Positions 16,136 to 25,858 are shown, counted from the stretch's first letter. The stretch: DNA of 54,525 bases from a bacterium (GCA_018062085.1 JAGOSY010000013.1:92892-147416); one strand, 5' to 3'. Notes: generated by a model from the letters alone, not told the origin. A program made the numbers and translations.

Positions 16136-17683
16136 CTATTTTACTTTAGTCATTAAAACTGCCGCTTGGTCGTCGCAAGCCTTGGTCCAGTCTGGCCGTT
16201 CGCTTAACTTCTTGATGAGAATGCTCTCTTTGGGAAAGAGCACCCAAGTTATTTTGTGCTTGTCTAGTATTTCGCTCCAGCCTGGTTTGGCTTCGCAAAC
16301 GATGCCATAGTCGCCATAGAATTTTTCACCGTAAAAATCGGCACGATCATCGATAAAAACTGGCATCTTCAGTTGGTAAGAGATTAAGCCGCCCCAGTTA
16401 TCTAGATTGTATCCACCCACGGCCGGTAGCTTTTTCTCGGCTATGTAGTCTAAAGTTTTGCTCGGCATTATCAGTGGGTCGAAACCTGCTTTGAGAACGG
16501 CATCAGGTCCTTGCTTTGCGCTAGTGAAGGCCATGATAATCACAATTAATGAATAAAGTATTGGCAGCAAATGCTTGCTTGAATTTTTCTCTTCACTGTC
16601 AAAATTTGCTGCTCCCGTGACTACTGCTTTGAGCCAGTTAAGTAGCTTAGGTAGCCGCTCTGCTGAAAGTTGGATGCCACTATAGAGTACACCTAACACC
16701 GGTAGCGCCACTATGACAAATAGGGGCATGTGTCGCACCGCAGATAGTGACAGGTAGGTGAATACCGCGGTCATAGCCAGTGATGGCAGGCTGATTTTCT
16801 TTGCGCCAAGAGCTAGACCAGTAGCAAGAAAAGCAAAGAGAACTGCTAAGCAATAGGCGTGAAAATTGAAGAGAAAGTTTGGTGCTTTAAACTCATCGGT
16901 TTGAGCGAGAATGCCAGTGCCATGCAAATATTCAGCGATGTAGTGGTAGAGCTGCAGGCCATAGGGATTGAGCAAGCTCACCGCAAAGAGGCAGCCTAGC
17001 ACTGCCAAGAGTTGACCTGCTTGTTTTAGTTTTTGTGTGCGCAGCTCGGAGGCCCCAGCAATTAGCCCTCTGATCGTCGCAGTGACCATATACAAGCCGG
17101 TAATAGCGAAGGCTAAAAGAAAAGCTGGATGGCAATTGACCCAAATGATCATATACGGAAGAAACCAAGCCAAGAGTGACTTGACGCTGCGCTTGCCGTT
17201 GTAAAAATCTTCGAGCCTTGTGGTGAAAAGATAGACACCCCAGAACGTGAATATATGCGGTCTAACTAACCAGTGTATGGCCGCCGTTAAGAGTCCGAAA
17301 AAAGAAAACAAAAGAGCAAAAATGAAGTTGCTACCAGCACTGCGGATGCGCTGGTACAGGGCTAGTACTAGCGCTGCAAGGGCCAGGGTCACCACCACCG
17401 CTAAAAGATTGAGGCCGCCAACTTTGACTAGGGCAGCCATGATTAAGTCGGAGAGCCATTCGTAAGCTACCCATTCTTTGCCAGGAAAAGTGTAAGACAG
17501 GAAATCTTGGTGGGGAATGACATGCTTGTCTAATATGTAGAACCCGGTGGCTAAGTGCCAGCCCGTAGAGCCATCGTTGAAGATAAAAGTTGGCCGCATA
17601 AAAAGCAGAAGCTGACAGACACCAACAAAGAGAAGGTCGCCCACATTCGGCAACGGGTTGGCTTTGCCTTCAGCGTTTGTCAT
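16136..17683 (-). CDS. GT-C-like polytopic membrane protein
   Basis: The 515-residue protein has about ten to eleven hydrophobic helices. The first loop DGSTGWHLATGFYIL, followed by KEWVAYEWLSDL, and the C-terminal NLDNWGGLISYQL with VFIDDRADFYG, are typical of a large family of bacterial integral membrane proteins related to GT-C (PMT/ArnT-like) glycosyltransferases, in which the first loop carries the catalytic acid. Donor would be a polyprenyl-linked sugar. The start codon overlaps the stop of the preceding gene (TAATG), so it is coupled to it. Enzyme activity is inferred from topology and motifs only. Confidence 0.65.
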   Translation of the reverse strand: MTNAEGKANPLPNVGDLLFVGVCQLLLFMRPTFIFNDGSTGWHLATGFYILDKHVIPHQDFLSYTFPGKEWVAYEWLSDLIMAALVKVGGLNLLAVVVTLALAALVLALYQRIRSAGSNFIFALLFSFFGLLTAAIHWLVRPHIFTFWGVYLFTTRLEDFYNGKRSVKSLLAWFLPYMIIWVNCHPAFLLAFAITGLYMVTATIRGLIAGASELRTQKLKQAGQLLAVLGCLFAVSLLNPYGLQLYHYIAEYLHGTGILAQTDEFKAPNFLFNFHAYCLAVLFAFLATGLALGAKKISLPSLAMTAVFTYLSLSAVRHMPLFVIVALPVLGVLYSGIQLSAERLPKLLNWLKAVVTGAANFDSEEKNSSKHLLPILYSLIVIIMAFTSAKQGPDAVLKAGFDPLIMPSKTLDYIAEKKLPAVGGYNLDNWGGLISYQLKMPVFIDDRADFYGEKFYGDYGIVCEAKPGWSEILDKHKITWVLFPKESILIKKLSERPDWTKACDDQAAVLMTKVK

Positions 17684-18657
17684 TAGAAACCACTTGGCTT
17701 TTGCAGGCTTCTGCGGATAAGGTCTTCTTTGCTTTTTTTCGATTGATCGGCAAGGGCTTCGGGAGTAGATTCTTTCTCGCCCTTGATTTTGTTCATGAGG
17801 GTCAATTTGCGTCCGCGATATTGAGCAACTTTGACAATGTCTGCTTCTTCAAAATGTTTGGCGGCGTTGAAAATCGCCAGATAATCGGCCACAGTAGTAG
17901 CTTTTTCTAAGGCTCGTTTTAGAGCAGCTCGAATTTGATCGGGCATCTTGAGCTGTTCTAGCTTACTTGTTAGGGCCGTACATTCAGCACTAGTGGTTTG
18001 ATCTTCAATTAAGTCTTTGGCTGCTTTGCGGGCCAGGTCGTCGATGCCCAGGTTGCTTGCTTGCCGTATAAAATCGAGAGCATCTGGTTCGTTGTTTACG
18101 AGCGAATAAGCTTTGTGTAAGGCTAGGTGAGCCAGGTCAGCCATTGCCGCTTCGTGGGCATGGTGTGCCACTGTCATCAAGTCGTCGTAAGAATTTGAAC
18201 CGCTAACAAGTTCATCTAGTGTCTTTTTTGAGAGATCATACATTTCACACTGCCTGGCATATTTTGCTACTTCCATCAGCTCATCGCTGGTTTTGGCTAG
18301 GCCCAATGCTTTTTCTACTGCGGCACGTTTGACTTTATTGCCCTGTCCGCCGAAGGCGTCGAGGGTGTGGATGATAAAGAGGCAGCCTTTGGCGTCCGTG
18401 GCTGAGGATGAGGCAGCGTCGACAGCATCACGTGCTCTTGTCCAGTTTTTTGACTTCATGGCACTGACTGCCCGTTGCAGTTGTTTTTGTCCGTCGATGG
18501 GCAAGGTTGAGTCAGGGTAAGGTCCTTTGCTCGCTGCCTCGGCTAAATTTGTGCTTGTAACTGCCAGGACAGTTGATGTCAGTGCAATTAAACTTAGGCT
18601 GACCAGTTGAATTTTGAGTGGCTTTTTCATTTTTTTCATTTTAGAGTGGCTCGTCAC
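17683..18657 (-). CDS. exported alpha-helical repeat protein
   Basis: The 324-residue protein has a Lys-rich N terminus, hydrophobic core LVSLSLIALTSTVLAV and a cleavage-like AEAAS near 40-44. The mature protein is almost wholly helical, built of roughly 35-residue antiparallel helix pairs (for example SYDDLMTVAHHAHEAAMADLA), TPR-like but without a strict consensus. GTG 18657 overlaps the mannosidase stop (GTGA); ATG at 18639 or 18630 would give a more normal signal peptide, and no start has a clear Shine-Dalgarno sequence. Probably a periplasmic scaffold; function unknown. Confidence 0.65.
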   Translation of the reverse strand: MTSHSKMKKMKKPLKIQLVSLSLIALTSTVLAVTSTNLAEAASKGPYPDSTLPIDGQKQLQRAVSAMKSKNWTRARDAVDAASSSATDAKGCLFIIHTLDAFGGQGNKVKRAAVEKALGLAKTSDELMEVAKYARQCEMYDLSKKTLDELVSGSNSYDDLMTVAHHAHEAAMADLAHLALHKAYSLVNNEPDALDFIRQASNLGIDDLARKAAKDLIEDQTTSAECTALTSKLEQLKMPDQIRAALKRALEKATTVADYLAIFNAAKHFEEADIVKVAQYRGRKLTLMNKIKGEKESTPEALADQSKKSKEDLIRRSLQKPSGF

Positions 18658-21620
18658 GACTGGCTCGGTTCAATATTGGCTATTTTAACGGTGATTAGCT
18701 CAAGCGGCTTAAATTCCAGCTCAAAGGCTGGTCTGCCCCAGACAACTCCAGCCGGTTGGGCCTGTTTAACTAGAGTGCCATCTAGTTTGTGGATGGTGGC
18801 ACTGTCGGCCCCCAGTACTTTGGTACTTTGTAAGCTCTCGGTCACGTTTAGCAGGCGCAAGGTCAGTTGGTTGTCGTCATCTATATATGAGGCCATCATT
18901 TTAATAGATAGATTTTCAATTTCGACGAAGCTCATGCGGTCAAATTCGTTTTGAGGAACAACGAAGGCAGTCAATGGATTTTCGTAGATTTCGGCTAGGC
19001 CATAGGCTGTGGCGCTGACGTGCTGGTCTGTCTGAGAAAGCGGAGCCCAGGCGTAAGATACAAGGTTGAGACCAAGTGAGTTGGCACCAGGTGTGGCAAT
19101 GTTTGGACCAGCACCGCCCCCGCGTGTTCTCAGGCGGTTGCGCGAGAGATAACTTACTGCTCGCAATAAGGTGATTGAGACTTCACTTCCCGCTGCCCCA
19201 TATTCGGGTAGGCCGACGTTGAAGAAGACTTGATTGTGAGCAATGAAGAAGCGCTGACAAGGATAGCGATCAAGGGCGCCTTCATGACCGAGAGAAATAC
19301 AAGCTTTTTCGCCGTATATTGGATGAAGAGTAGCTTTTGGCGGAACAGGTCGGGTAATTAAGCTGTAGTGATTTTCGCTGATCGTTTGGGTAAGTGGCGC
19401 TCCAGTAGAGAAAATTACTTCTAGTCTGTGATCTGTTGCTTTGTTTTTAAACTGGGTTTCAAAATAAACAATTGGTACGTTAGCTTTGAGAATAATCTCA
19501 GTGACGATTTTGTGCTTGATTGTTTTGCTTGAGCGCTTAAGTTCAACTAAGGCTGGAGCTTCAACGGCTTCACCTTTGCGTTTTAACACACCAGTTTCTT
19601 TCAAGGCCAAGGGTAATGTTATTTGGTATTCAACTATTAGTGAAGTAGCAATAGGACCGTTCATCCCGGGCCTAACATCAACTATTTCAGAAGTGATTGG
19701 CTGATCTAACGCTAGCGGATCGTAGTTGTAGGTGTCGCCACCATCAGCAGTATCAATGAAGTTGTGGCCGAGCTTGTGGGTAGTTACGCCGCTAGCGTCT
19801 CCTGCTTTCTTTTCTTTGACAATCAATTGGCCTTTCTTGTCGATGTAAGCGATGAGAAATTGATTGTGGATGGCGAGATTATTCATCGCGCTTGTATAGT
19901 TTTCTTTGAGGTTAGCAGCGGTTTCTGACTTGGCGCTAATGGCTGCGCTGAGGCCGGGAAGCTTGGCTAGGCCAAAAGCTGGAATGCTATCGGCGTAGGC
20001 GTAGGCTTCAATAATTTCGACATTTTTAAATTGAGGCACTCCGGATAATTCAAGAAATGCTTCGCTGGCATCTTTTCTACTGACTATCTGCAGTGAATCA
20101 GAAGAAATCTGCTTATTGCTTGTGGTCAAATCGGTTTCTTTGCCCTTGGCAAAACGTATTAAAACCGGCATTGAAACAGGGTTAGTTGCGCTGTTGATCA
20201 CTATGGTTGAGGGGCTTTCGCCCCTATTTACTTGCTGTGGATCAAGCACATCTATACAGTGCAGGCCAAGGCGTATTTCAGTTTCAGTTGGGGCTAAATA
20301 TCTCGTTAGTGCCTCTTGAGCCTGGCGGGTTATGACATTTAGTTGTGCTGCTAGACTTTTGTTGCGGCTCTGCATTTCAACATGCACTTCGTCAATGCTG
20401 CAGCCGCAAATGCTATCGTGGGGATGATTCTTTAATAAAAGGCGCCAGCTATGATCGAGTTCTTCATGAGGATATTTTAGCCAGCTGGCTAGGGCCATCA
20501 TCGTTCGTATCGGCTCTACTTTTTTTAGTATGGCGTGTTCCAGCAGGCGATTTTCACGTTTAAGATACAGTCTAGTTGAGAGTACTCCGGCTAGCATGTA
20601 AGCTCTTTCGCATTCGAAGGCCGTGTGGTTGTCGCGCAGTTCGCCACGCACTAATTGCAGGGCATTGATATCAGCTCTGAGAGTGCTGTTTGCTTGGTTA
20701 AACAAAGTTTCTAGTGACACTGCTTCGGCTGAAAAATTGTGCTCGAACAATAATGTTGCCAGTGGATCTACTGGTGACTTGCTATTGATTAGTGCCAGGG
20801 CATCGCGCAATTGATTTTTAAAGTTGGGAGCCGGGCGCAGGTGGTCGCCGCCAACAGGCACGAGGGCTGAGCGCAGTTCATCGCTATAGGTCAGGGCTTT
20901 GTTATTGGTTTCAATTAGCTCATTTGACGTTTCCCAAGAAACGCTATTTTTCTGCCAACCCAAAAAGCTCAGTAGATAGTCGGCCAATTTCTCAGTGCTG
21001 ACATTTTCATGAAAAGCTGTTTGATAGTAGCCGCGCGCTAGTTGATTAGCTAATATTTCTGAACCGTCAGGGCTTTGCCACAAAAAGAATGGGCCAGCGG
21101 TCATTTCTGGCACGCCGCGCCAAACAACGGCATTGTCGATGCCAAAACCTTTGAGGATGCGTGGTAAATCAGCGCTATGGCCAAAGGTGTCAGGGCAGTA
21201 GCCAACGAGGGCGGGCTCTGTGGCCTGAGAGACCGCATAAGCTTTTGCATGTTCAGTATTTTGTGCTTGTCTGGCACCTAGTTGGCGAGCGGCTTTCATG
21301 CCGTAATGCAAATTGCGCGTTAGGCTTTCGCCACCAACTAAAAGTTGGTCGGCTAGAACGTACCATGGGCCAATTGATAGCGAGCGTTTTTGTACTAAGC
21401 TGCTAATGCGAGCGGTCAGTGATGGTGCCATTTCGGCTAAATCTTCCAGCAAGCAGGTCTGGCCGTCTAGCATGAAATTGTCGAGTTCGCCTTGTTCCAG
21501 CATTTGAACAATCGACTCAACCACTTGTACCAGCTGAGTGCGGTACGCACCAAAACTCCAGTACCATTCTCTGTCCCAATGGGTGTGAAGGTAGAGCAAG
21601 ATTTGATGATCTTGGGCCAT
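18654..21620 (-). CDS. GH38 alpha-mannosidase
   Basis: The 988-residue protein is a full-length family 38 glycoside hydrolase. The N-terminal catalytic barrel starts with LHTHWDREWYW, where His and Asp bind zinc; YCPDTFGHSADLPRIL lines the active site; KNHPHDSICGCSIDEVH is the conserved His-containing loop before the mid-helical domain. The C-terminal half is the usual beta-sandwich set. The enzyme hydrolyses alpha-mannosides with retention. It has no signal peptide, so it acts in the cytoplasm, perhaps on imported mannosyl glycans. It starts six bases after a TIM-barrel sugar isomerase-like gene, supporting a joint catabolic role. Confidence 0.93.
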   Translation of the reverse strand: MAQDHQILLYLHTHWDREWYWSFGAYRTQLVQVVESIVQMLEQGELDNFMLDGQTCLLEDLAEMAPSLTARISSLVQKRSLSIGPWYVLADQLLVGGESLTRNLHYGMKAARQLGARQAQNTEHAKAYAVSQATEPALVGYCPDTFGHSADLPRILKGFGIDNAVVWRGVPEMTAGPFFLWQSPDGSEILANQLARGYYQTAFHENVSTEKLADYLLSFLGWQKNSVSWETSNELIETNNKALTYSDELRSALVPVGGDHLRPAPNFKNQLRDALALINSKSPVDPLATLLFEHNFSAEAVSLETLFNQANSTLRADINALQLVRGELRDNHTAFECERAYMLAGVLSTRLYLKRENRLLEHAILKKVEPIRTMMALASWLKYPHEELDHSWRLLLKNHPHDSICGCSIDEVHVEMQSRNKSLAAQLNVITRQAQEALTRYLAPTETEIRLGLHCIDVLDPQQVNRGESPSTIVINSATNPVSMPVLIRFAKGKETDLTTSNKQISSDSLQIVSRKDASEAFLELSGVPQFKNVEIIEAYAYADSIPAFGLAKLPGLSAAISAKSETAANLKENYTSAMNNLAIHNQFLIAYIDKKGQLIVKEKKAGDASGVTTHKLGHNFIDTADGGDTYNYDPLALDQPITSEIVDVRPGMNGPIATSLIVEYQITLPLALKETGVLKRKGEAVEAPALVELKRSSKTIKHKIVTEIILKANVPIVYFETQFKNKATDHRLEVIFSTGAPLTQTISENHYSLITRPVPPKATLHPIYGEKACISLGHEGALDRYPCQRFFIAHNQVFFNVGLPEYGAAGSEVSITLLRAVSYLSRNRLRTRGGGAGPNIATPGANSLGLNLVSYAWAPLSQTDQHVSATAYGLAEIYENPLTAFVVPQNEFDRMSFVEIENLSIKMMASYIDDDNQLTLRLLNVTESLQSTKVLGADSATIHKLDGTLVKQAQPAGVVWGRPAFELEFKPLELITVKIANIEPSQS

Positions 21621-21626
21621 CTTGTT

Positions 21627-22499
21627 TTATCCTCGTAGCAGTCTGGCAAAATGTCGCTTCGATTCATCTAAAGCTTCGTCCATAGATTGATCGTCTTCGC
21701 CTAAAAACTGATCATCAAACTGCATCGAGAAGGCACCCATGTAGCCGTATAATTTTAAGGCTTCGATTACCTGACGCCAGTCTACGTGTCCTTTTCCGGC
21801 TAGTCGATAGTGCCACCAGAGGGGTCCGAATGTGCCACTGTCGGCCAAGATTGTACGGTTTATTTCGACGTCGTGTGCCACCACATGATCTATGGCGCTA
21901 GCAAAAGCCGAAAGGTTAGCTAGGTATTCGATGCCCTGCCAAAGGCAATCGGCGGGCGAATAAATTAGAGCGAGACCAGGGCAAGAAGAAATTAGATCAC
22001 GCCATTCTTGCGGGTCCATGGCTCGCCACTTTTTCAGGGAAACGCCGCGGTATTCTATTGGAGTTGATAATCGCAGCAAGAGGCCAACACCAAGAGCATC
22101 AAGGCTCTCTTTTACTGAAGGGTAGAGTGTGGCAAAGTCTTCAATCCAATTATCTTGACTAGATGGCCTCAAGAAGAAAGAGACTTTCTTGCATTCAAGG
22201 CTATTTGCCACTTGGCTGAGCTTTTCGATCATGGGGGCAAATTGCTTCACTGACTTTTTATCAGAAGCGTCTAGGCAAAAATCTAAGTTAAGACAGGCGA
22301 ATTCAACACCTTGGGCCAGTGCCGCTTCTTTTGTTGCTTGAAGGTAGCTTTGCTCCTTGTCATCTGCTTTTTTGTTTGCTTTTGCCGGCGCAAAGGGGGC
22401 GAAAGAATACTCCACAGACTTAATGCCCTTGGAGCTTGCTAGCTCTACTGCCCCATCTAAACCGCTACCAAATTTGGTGGCATCAAAACATAATTTCAT
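21627..22499 (-). CDS. sugar phosphate isomerase/epimerase-like TIM-barrel protein
   Basis: The 290-residue protein matches the xylose-isomerase-like TIM barrel (AP endonuclease 2 superfamily) in length and layout: KGIKSVEYSF as an early strand, FACLNLDFCL, KVSFFLRPS, LALIYSPADC, IDHVVAHDVEINR and RLAGKGHVDWRQVIEAL (the typical GEGxxD/W metal-site region). Typical acidic metal ligands are only partly visible, so activity is uncertain. It is immediately upstream of, and probably cotranscribed with, the alpha-mannosidase. Confidence 0.75.
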   Translation of the reverse strand: MKLCFDATKFGSGLDGAVELASSKGIKSVEYSFAPFAPAKANKKADDKEQSYLQATKEAALAQGVEFACLNLDFCLDASDKKSVKQFAPMIEKLSQVANSLECKKVSFFLRPSSQDNWIEDFATLYPSVKESLDALGVGLLLRLSTPIEYRGVSLKKWRAMDPQEWRDLISSCPGLALIYSPADCLWQGIEYLANLSAFASAIDHVVAHDVEINRTILADSGTFGPLWWHYRLAGKGHVDWRQVIEALKLYGYMGAFSMQFDDQFLGEDDQSMDEALDESKRHFARLLRG

Positions 22500-22540
22500 T
22501 GCTCAAGTTTAGCAAATAAATTGATTGCGATAAGTTTAAT

Positions 22541-23350
22541 CTAGAGGCTGTTGAGATAGTCGCGGCGTACAAGTGGGTCGGGGATGTCGTTGAAGTCCAT
22601 GCGAACCATCTGTTTAACGTCAAAATTTTGGCGGCGTAAAACCGAGAGAGTGACAGGGGTGTCGGGAGAGCCCACTATCAAGTCGTAGCACTGATCTTTG
22701 TTCAAATTGCGGGTTGGTACGCCGTCTACGGCCACGATTTGGTCGTCAACATGCATGCCGGCCTTGGCTGCTGGTGTGCCAGCAAAAACAGTGTTAATTA
22801 CGGCTGGTCCATCGGGCAGCTTGTGAAACTTCACCCCAATTATGCCCACCGACTGTTCGATGGTAAAGGGCTGGCGGGCATTCAGTGCTTGTTCTTGGGC
22901 TCGAGCCTTGAGTACTCTTTCGCGATCTCGTTGGGCTCTTTGGGCGCCGCTTAGCTGGAAGTCAGGGGGCTTGCTCGTATTTGAATTTGTGGAGGCATTG
23001 AGCTTTTTCGGCTTTCTCGGCGCTGGCGGAGGCACAGAGAGGCGGTGTTCGATTGTGCCCTTAAGAGTCGAGCGGTCGGGGCTGTCAGTGGCGTCAAACT
23101 TTGGTACGTCTGGTTTCAGAACCGGTTCATCGGCCGCCTTGGCGGCCTGGGTTACGGGGGCAGCCAGGGCATCAAGTAATAGAAATGGACCGCTAGTAAA
23201 GAACGTCAGCGCCAGTGCCAGGCCCGTACCCCAGCTTGTGGAGTAGATTGGGCTTGTGCGCCCGCCTGCCTTGGCAACTGTATTTTTGGCCTTCTCTTCC
23301 ATCGCCAGCATCCCGATCTGTGGTCTGTGCTTGTATTTACTTTTCAGCAT
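22541..23350 (-). CDS. membrane-anchored PDZ-domain protein
   Basis: The 269-residue protein has one hydrophobic segment near residues 43-63, a long Pro/Lys/Ser/Ala linker, and a PDZ domain from about 165 to 250: SVGIIGVKF, then INTVFAGTPAAKAGMHVDDQIVAVDG and ITLSVLRR-like strand TPVTLSVLRR. PDZ domains bind exposed C termini; no protease domain is attached, so it is probably an adaptor outside the cytoplasmic membrane. The signal anchor begins late; an internal ATG near residue 14 or 17 is an alternative start. Confidence 0.8.
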   Translation of the reverse strand: MLKSKYKHRPQIGMLAMEEKAKNTVAKAGGRTSPIYSTSWGTGLALALTFFTSGPFLLLDALAAPVTQAAKAADEPVLKPDVPKFDATDSPDRSTLKGTIEHRLSVPPPAPRKPKKLNASTNSNTSKPPDFQLSGAQRAQRDRERVLKARAQEQALNARQPFTIEQSVGIIGVKFHKLPDGPAVINTVFAGTPAAKAGMHVDDQIVAVDGVPTRNLNKDQCYDLIVGSPDTPVTLSVLRRQNFDVKQMVRMDFNDIPDPLVRRDYLNSL

Positions 23351-23514
23351 CTACTTTTACTATCTACTTTCTAGATTAACTGAATTTTCCTAAAAAAATG
23401 CTTGAAAGTGATTGTGTATATGAAGGCTAGCTTAAGCTCGTCAAAGAAATTGCCGACAGGTGCTAACCTCAAGGTCTAAATTGGGATGGATTTATCGTGG
23501 TTGGAGGAATGCTC

Positions 23515-24453
23515 GTGAGCAAAGTTACAGTTGTAGGAGCCGGATTTGTAGGCGCCACCGTGGCCCAGTATTTGGCTGACAGAGAAATTGCCGATGTCTG
23601 CCTAGTCGATGTTGTTGAAGGCATGCCCCAAGGCAAATCACTCGATATGATGCAAGCTGCTGCCATTACCGGCCATGACTGTGAAGTTGTCGGCTCTAAT
23701 GACTACGCCGCTACCAAGGGTTCTGACATCGTCGTAATTACTGCTGGCATTGCCAGAAAACCTGGTATGTCCCGCGATGAGCTACTGAAAATCAACGCTA
23801 ACATCGTTCAGGGCGTTGCTAAAGAAGCAATCAAATACTCACCAGATGCTATTTTTATCACTGTTTCTAACCCGCTTGACGTGATGACTTATTTGACCTG
23901 GAAGACCACTAAGTTGCCAGCATCAAGAGTTATCGGTATGGCTGGTGTGCTTGACTCCGCTCGTTTCCAGGCTTTCATCGCCATGGAAACCGGCTTCTCT
24001 GTTCAAGATGTTCGCGCCATGGTTCTTGGCGGTCACGGAGACTTGATGGTTCCATTGACTCGCTTCGCCACAGTCAACGGCATTCCAATATCTGAATTCT
24101 TGCCCCAAGCCAAAATTGACGAAATGACCAAGCGCACCCAGAATGGCGGCGCTGAAATCGTTAATTTGCTCAAGACCGGCAGCGCCTACTACGCTCCAGG
24201 TCGCTCTGTTGTGCAAATGGTAGAAGCAATTTTGAAGGATCAAAACCGCTTGTTGCCTTGCTGCGTGCAGGCTGATGGCGCTTACGGTCTGAAAGATGTC
24301 TATATTGGCTTGCCAGTAGTGCTGGGCCGCGAAGGCATGAAGAAGATTGTTGATCTAAAGCTGAACAAAGAAGAGCAAGATTTGCTCAATGCCTCAGCTA
24401 AGTCGATCAAAGAGAACATTGACCTGATGAATCAGCTCTTGGTAGCTGTTTAA
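23515..24453 (+). CDS. mdh: malate dehydrogenase
   Basis: I start at GTG 23515, seven bases after GGAGG (23503-23507); this gives MSKVTVVGAGFVGATVAQ, the usual first residues. The 312-residue product belongs to the LDH-like malate dehydrogenases: dinucleotide fold GAGFVG, DVVEGMPQGKSLDM, catalytic-loop Arg region AGIARKPGMSRDELL, TVSNPLDVMT, and catalytic His in GGHGDLMVP. The ARKPGMSRDEL loop favours malate over lactate. It catalyses NAD-linked interconversion of malate and oxaloacetate in the TCA cycle. It stands alone and ends in a strong terminator. Confidence 0.96.
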   Translation: MSKVTVVGAGFVGATVAQYLADREIADVCLVDVVEGMPQGKSLDMMQAAAITGHDCEVVGSNDYAATKGSDIVVITAGIARKPGMSRDELLKINANIVQGVAKEAIKYSPDAIFITVSNPLDVMTYLTWKTTKLPASRVIGMAGVLDSARFQAFIAMETGFSVQDVRAMVLGGHGDLMVPLTRFATVNGIPISEFLPQAKIDEMTKRTQNGGAEIVNLLKTGSAYYAPGRSVVQMVEAILKDQNRLLPCCVQADGAYGLKDVYIGLPVVLGREGMKKIVDLKLNKEEQDLLNASAKSIKENIDLMNQLLVAV

Positions 24454-24478
24454 GGGCTCAAGTTTCGGAAAATGACGA

Positions 24479-24507
24479 GAGAGGCCCAGCTACTGGGCCT
24501 CTCTTTT
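24479..24507 (+). terminator. rho-independent terminator of mdh
   Basis: GAGAGGCCCAG (24479-24489), loop CTA, then CTGGGCCTCTC (24493-24503), an 11-base-pair perfect stem, followed by TTTT. It lies 26 bases after the mdh stop. Confidence 0.92.
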
Positions 24508-24626
24508 GACTTCCTAATTTCTTGAAAGTTTTTGTGTCAGTCTTAGTAGCTGCCCGCAGTTCTAAAGAGAATGAGCGGATATAATACTTAGCTAGGTGAT
24601 TACTGCAAGTTCTTCCCCTGTAAGTT

Positions 24627-24668
24627 CTAAATTCTTGTCTTTCCTAAATTCTTGCCAGTTCTAAATTC
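24627..24668. repeat. three CTAAATTC repeats at 17-base period
   Basis: CTAAATTC occurs at 24627, 24644 and 24661, each preceded by T-C/T and the first two followed by TTG, an exact 17-base spacing. A related CCTAATTTCTTG lies at about 24513. It lies 60-100 bases before the NTF2-like gene and could be a set of operator sites on nearly the same helix face, or a small tandem duplication. Confidence 0.5.
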
Positions 24669-24730
24669 GTTCCCTTTGCTTTCGATTTCTATTCCACGCT
24701 CTTAGTTTTGTCCCCGACTTTAGGTCATCA

Positions 24731-25858
24731 GTGATACCACCTATGAAACCAGTGCTCTCTAATATTTCTGCTATTTCTCGACTCTTTCTTGTTAGTGCAT
24801 TGACAGCCAGCAGTCTAGTGCTTACCTCTCCGGCAAATGCGCTGGAGACCTCACCAGCAATTACACTCGGCAGCCAAGATTTCACTCTCGATTCTGATAA
24901 TAAAGAACACGAGAAAGAGAGAAAAGAAATAGAGAACACACTTTCAAATATAGAGACTTTGTGGAACGCTCACAACCTTGATGGTGTGATGGCTAACTAC
25001 TCTGACGACTATGTCAATAATGACGGCCTCGACAAGAAAGCAGTTACTACTCTTACTCAAGACTTTTGGAAGACTTATCCCGATGCTAAATCGGTATCGA
25101 AAACTAAGCATGTAAGAATAGAGGGAAATTTCGCCACAATAGAATCGCGCGATATGGCTGTTGGCACTACATCTAAAGAGATGCCTGGTATGAGCAGCAA
25201 GGGTGAATTGCAGTCACTCTCTGAAGGGCAGCTTTACTTAAAGAAGATTGGTAGCACCTGGAAAATAGTTGGCGATCGCATTGACTATGAAAAAGTAAAG
25301 GTAGCTTTTGGCTTGGCCAAGCAGCTCAATGCCGTATTTACAGCGCCTGAGCAAGTTAAAGCTGGTAAACAATATTCAGCCAAATTAGAAGTTTCTTTGC
25401 CCCCCGGTCTTTTTGCTGTTGGTTCGATTACCAGCCAGCCCTTGCGTTTTCCTCAGCCAAGCCCAAGTGACAGCCCTCGGCCACTAGAAGCACCGGCTTT
25501 AGAGCGGGTGATGAGTGCCAATAATGAGAACCGCAATGAGCTGCTAACCGCTACCGTTATATTGACTAATCCGATGCGTACTTCAGTGATGGGCGTTTCT
25601 TTCTTGACTCGACGTATGAATGTCATTGCTGAGCCTTTGCAGAACAAAGATGAAATACAAGTGGCTGAGAGTGACAGCAAGTTGAGTCGTAAGCATCCGG
25701 TTTTAGAGAAGAAAGACGAGAATAAACCTGAAGAGAAGAAGGTCGAAGAGAAGAAATTAGATGAGAAAAAACTCGAAGATCAAAAAGTAGAAGAAAAAAA
25801 ACCAGAAGAGAAACCACAATTAGAACCAACTACTGCGCCTGTTGGCGAGAGTAAGTAA
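24731..25858 (+). CDS. exported NTF2-like (SnoaL/DUF4440-type) protein with Lys/Glu tail
   Basis: The 375-residue protein has a signal peptide (cleavage near NALE at about 39). An NTF2-like domain follows at about 55-185: IETLWNAHNLDGVMANYSDDYV, then FATIESRDMAVG and GSTWKIVGDRIDYE, the usual helix and strands of SnoaL-like proteins. A second beta-rich domain (about 195-310) has KAGKQYSAKLEVSLPPG. The tail after 325 is a repetitive Glu/Lys tract of KxEEKK units, presumably disordered. GTG 24731 has AGG six bases upstream; ATG 24743 is the alternative start. Function unknown. Confidence 0.7.
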   Translation: MIPPMKPVLSNISAISRLFLVSALTASSLVLTSPANALETSPAITLGSQDFTLDSDNKEHEKERKEIENTLSNIETLWNAHNLDGVMANYSDDYVNNDGLDKKAVTTLTQDFWKTYPDAKSVSKTKHVRIEGNFATIESRDMAVGTTSKEMPGMSSKGELQSLSEGQLYLKKIGSTWKIVGDRIDYEKVKVAFGLAKQLNAVFTAPEQVKAGKQYSAKLEVSLPPGLFAVGSITSQPLRFPQPSPSDSPRPLEAPALERVMSANNENRNELLTATVILTNPMRTSVMGVSFLTRRMNVIAEPLQNKDEIQVAESDSKLSRKHPVLEKKDENKPEEKKVEEKKLDEKKLEDQKVEEKKPEEKPQLEPTTAPVGESK

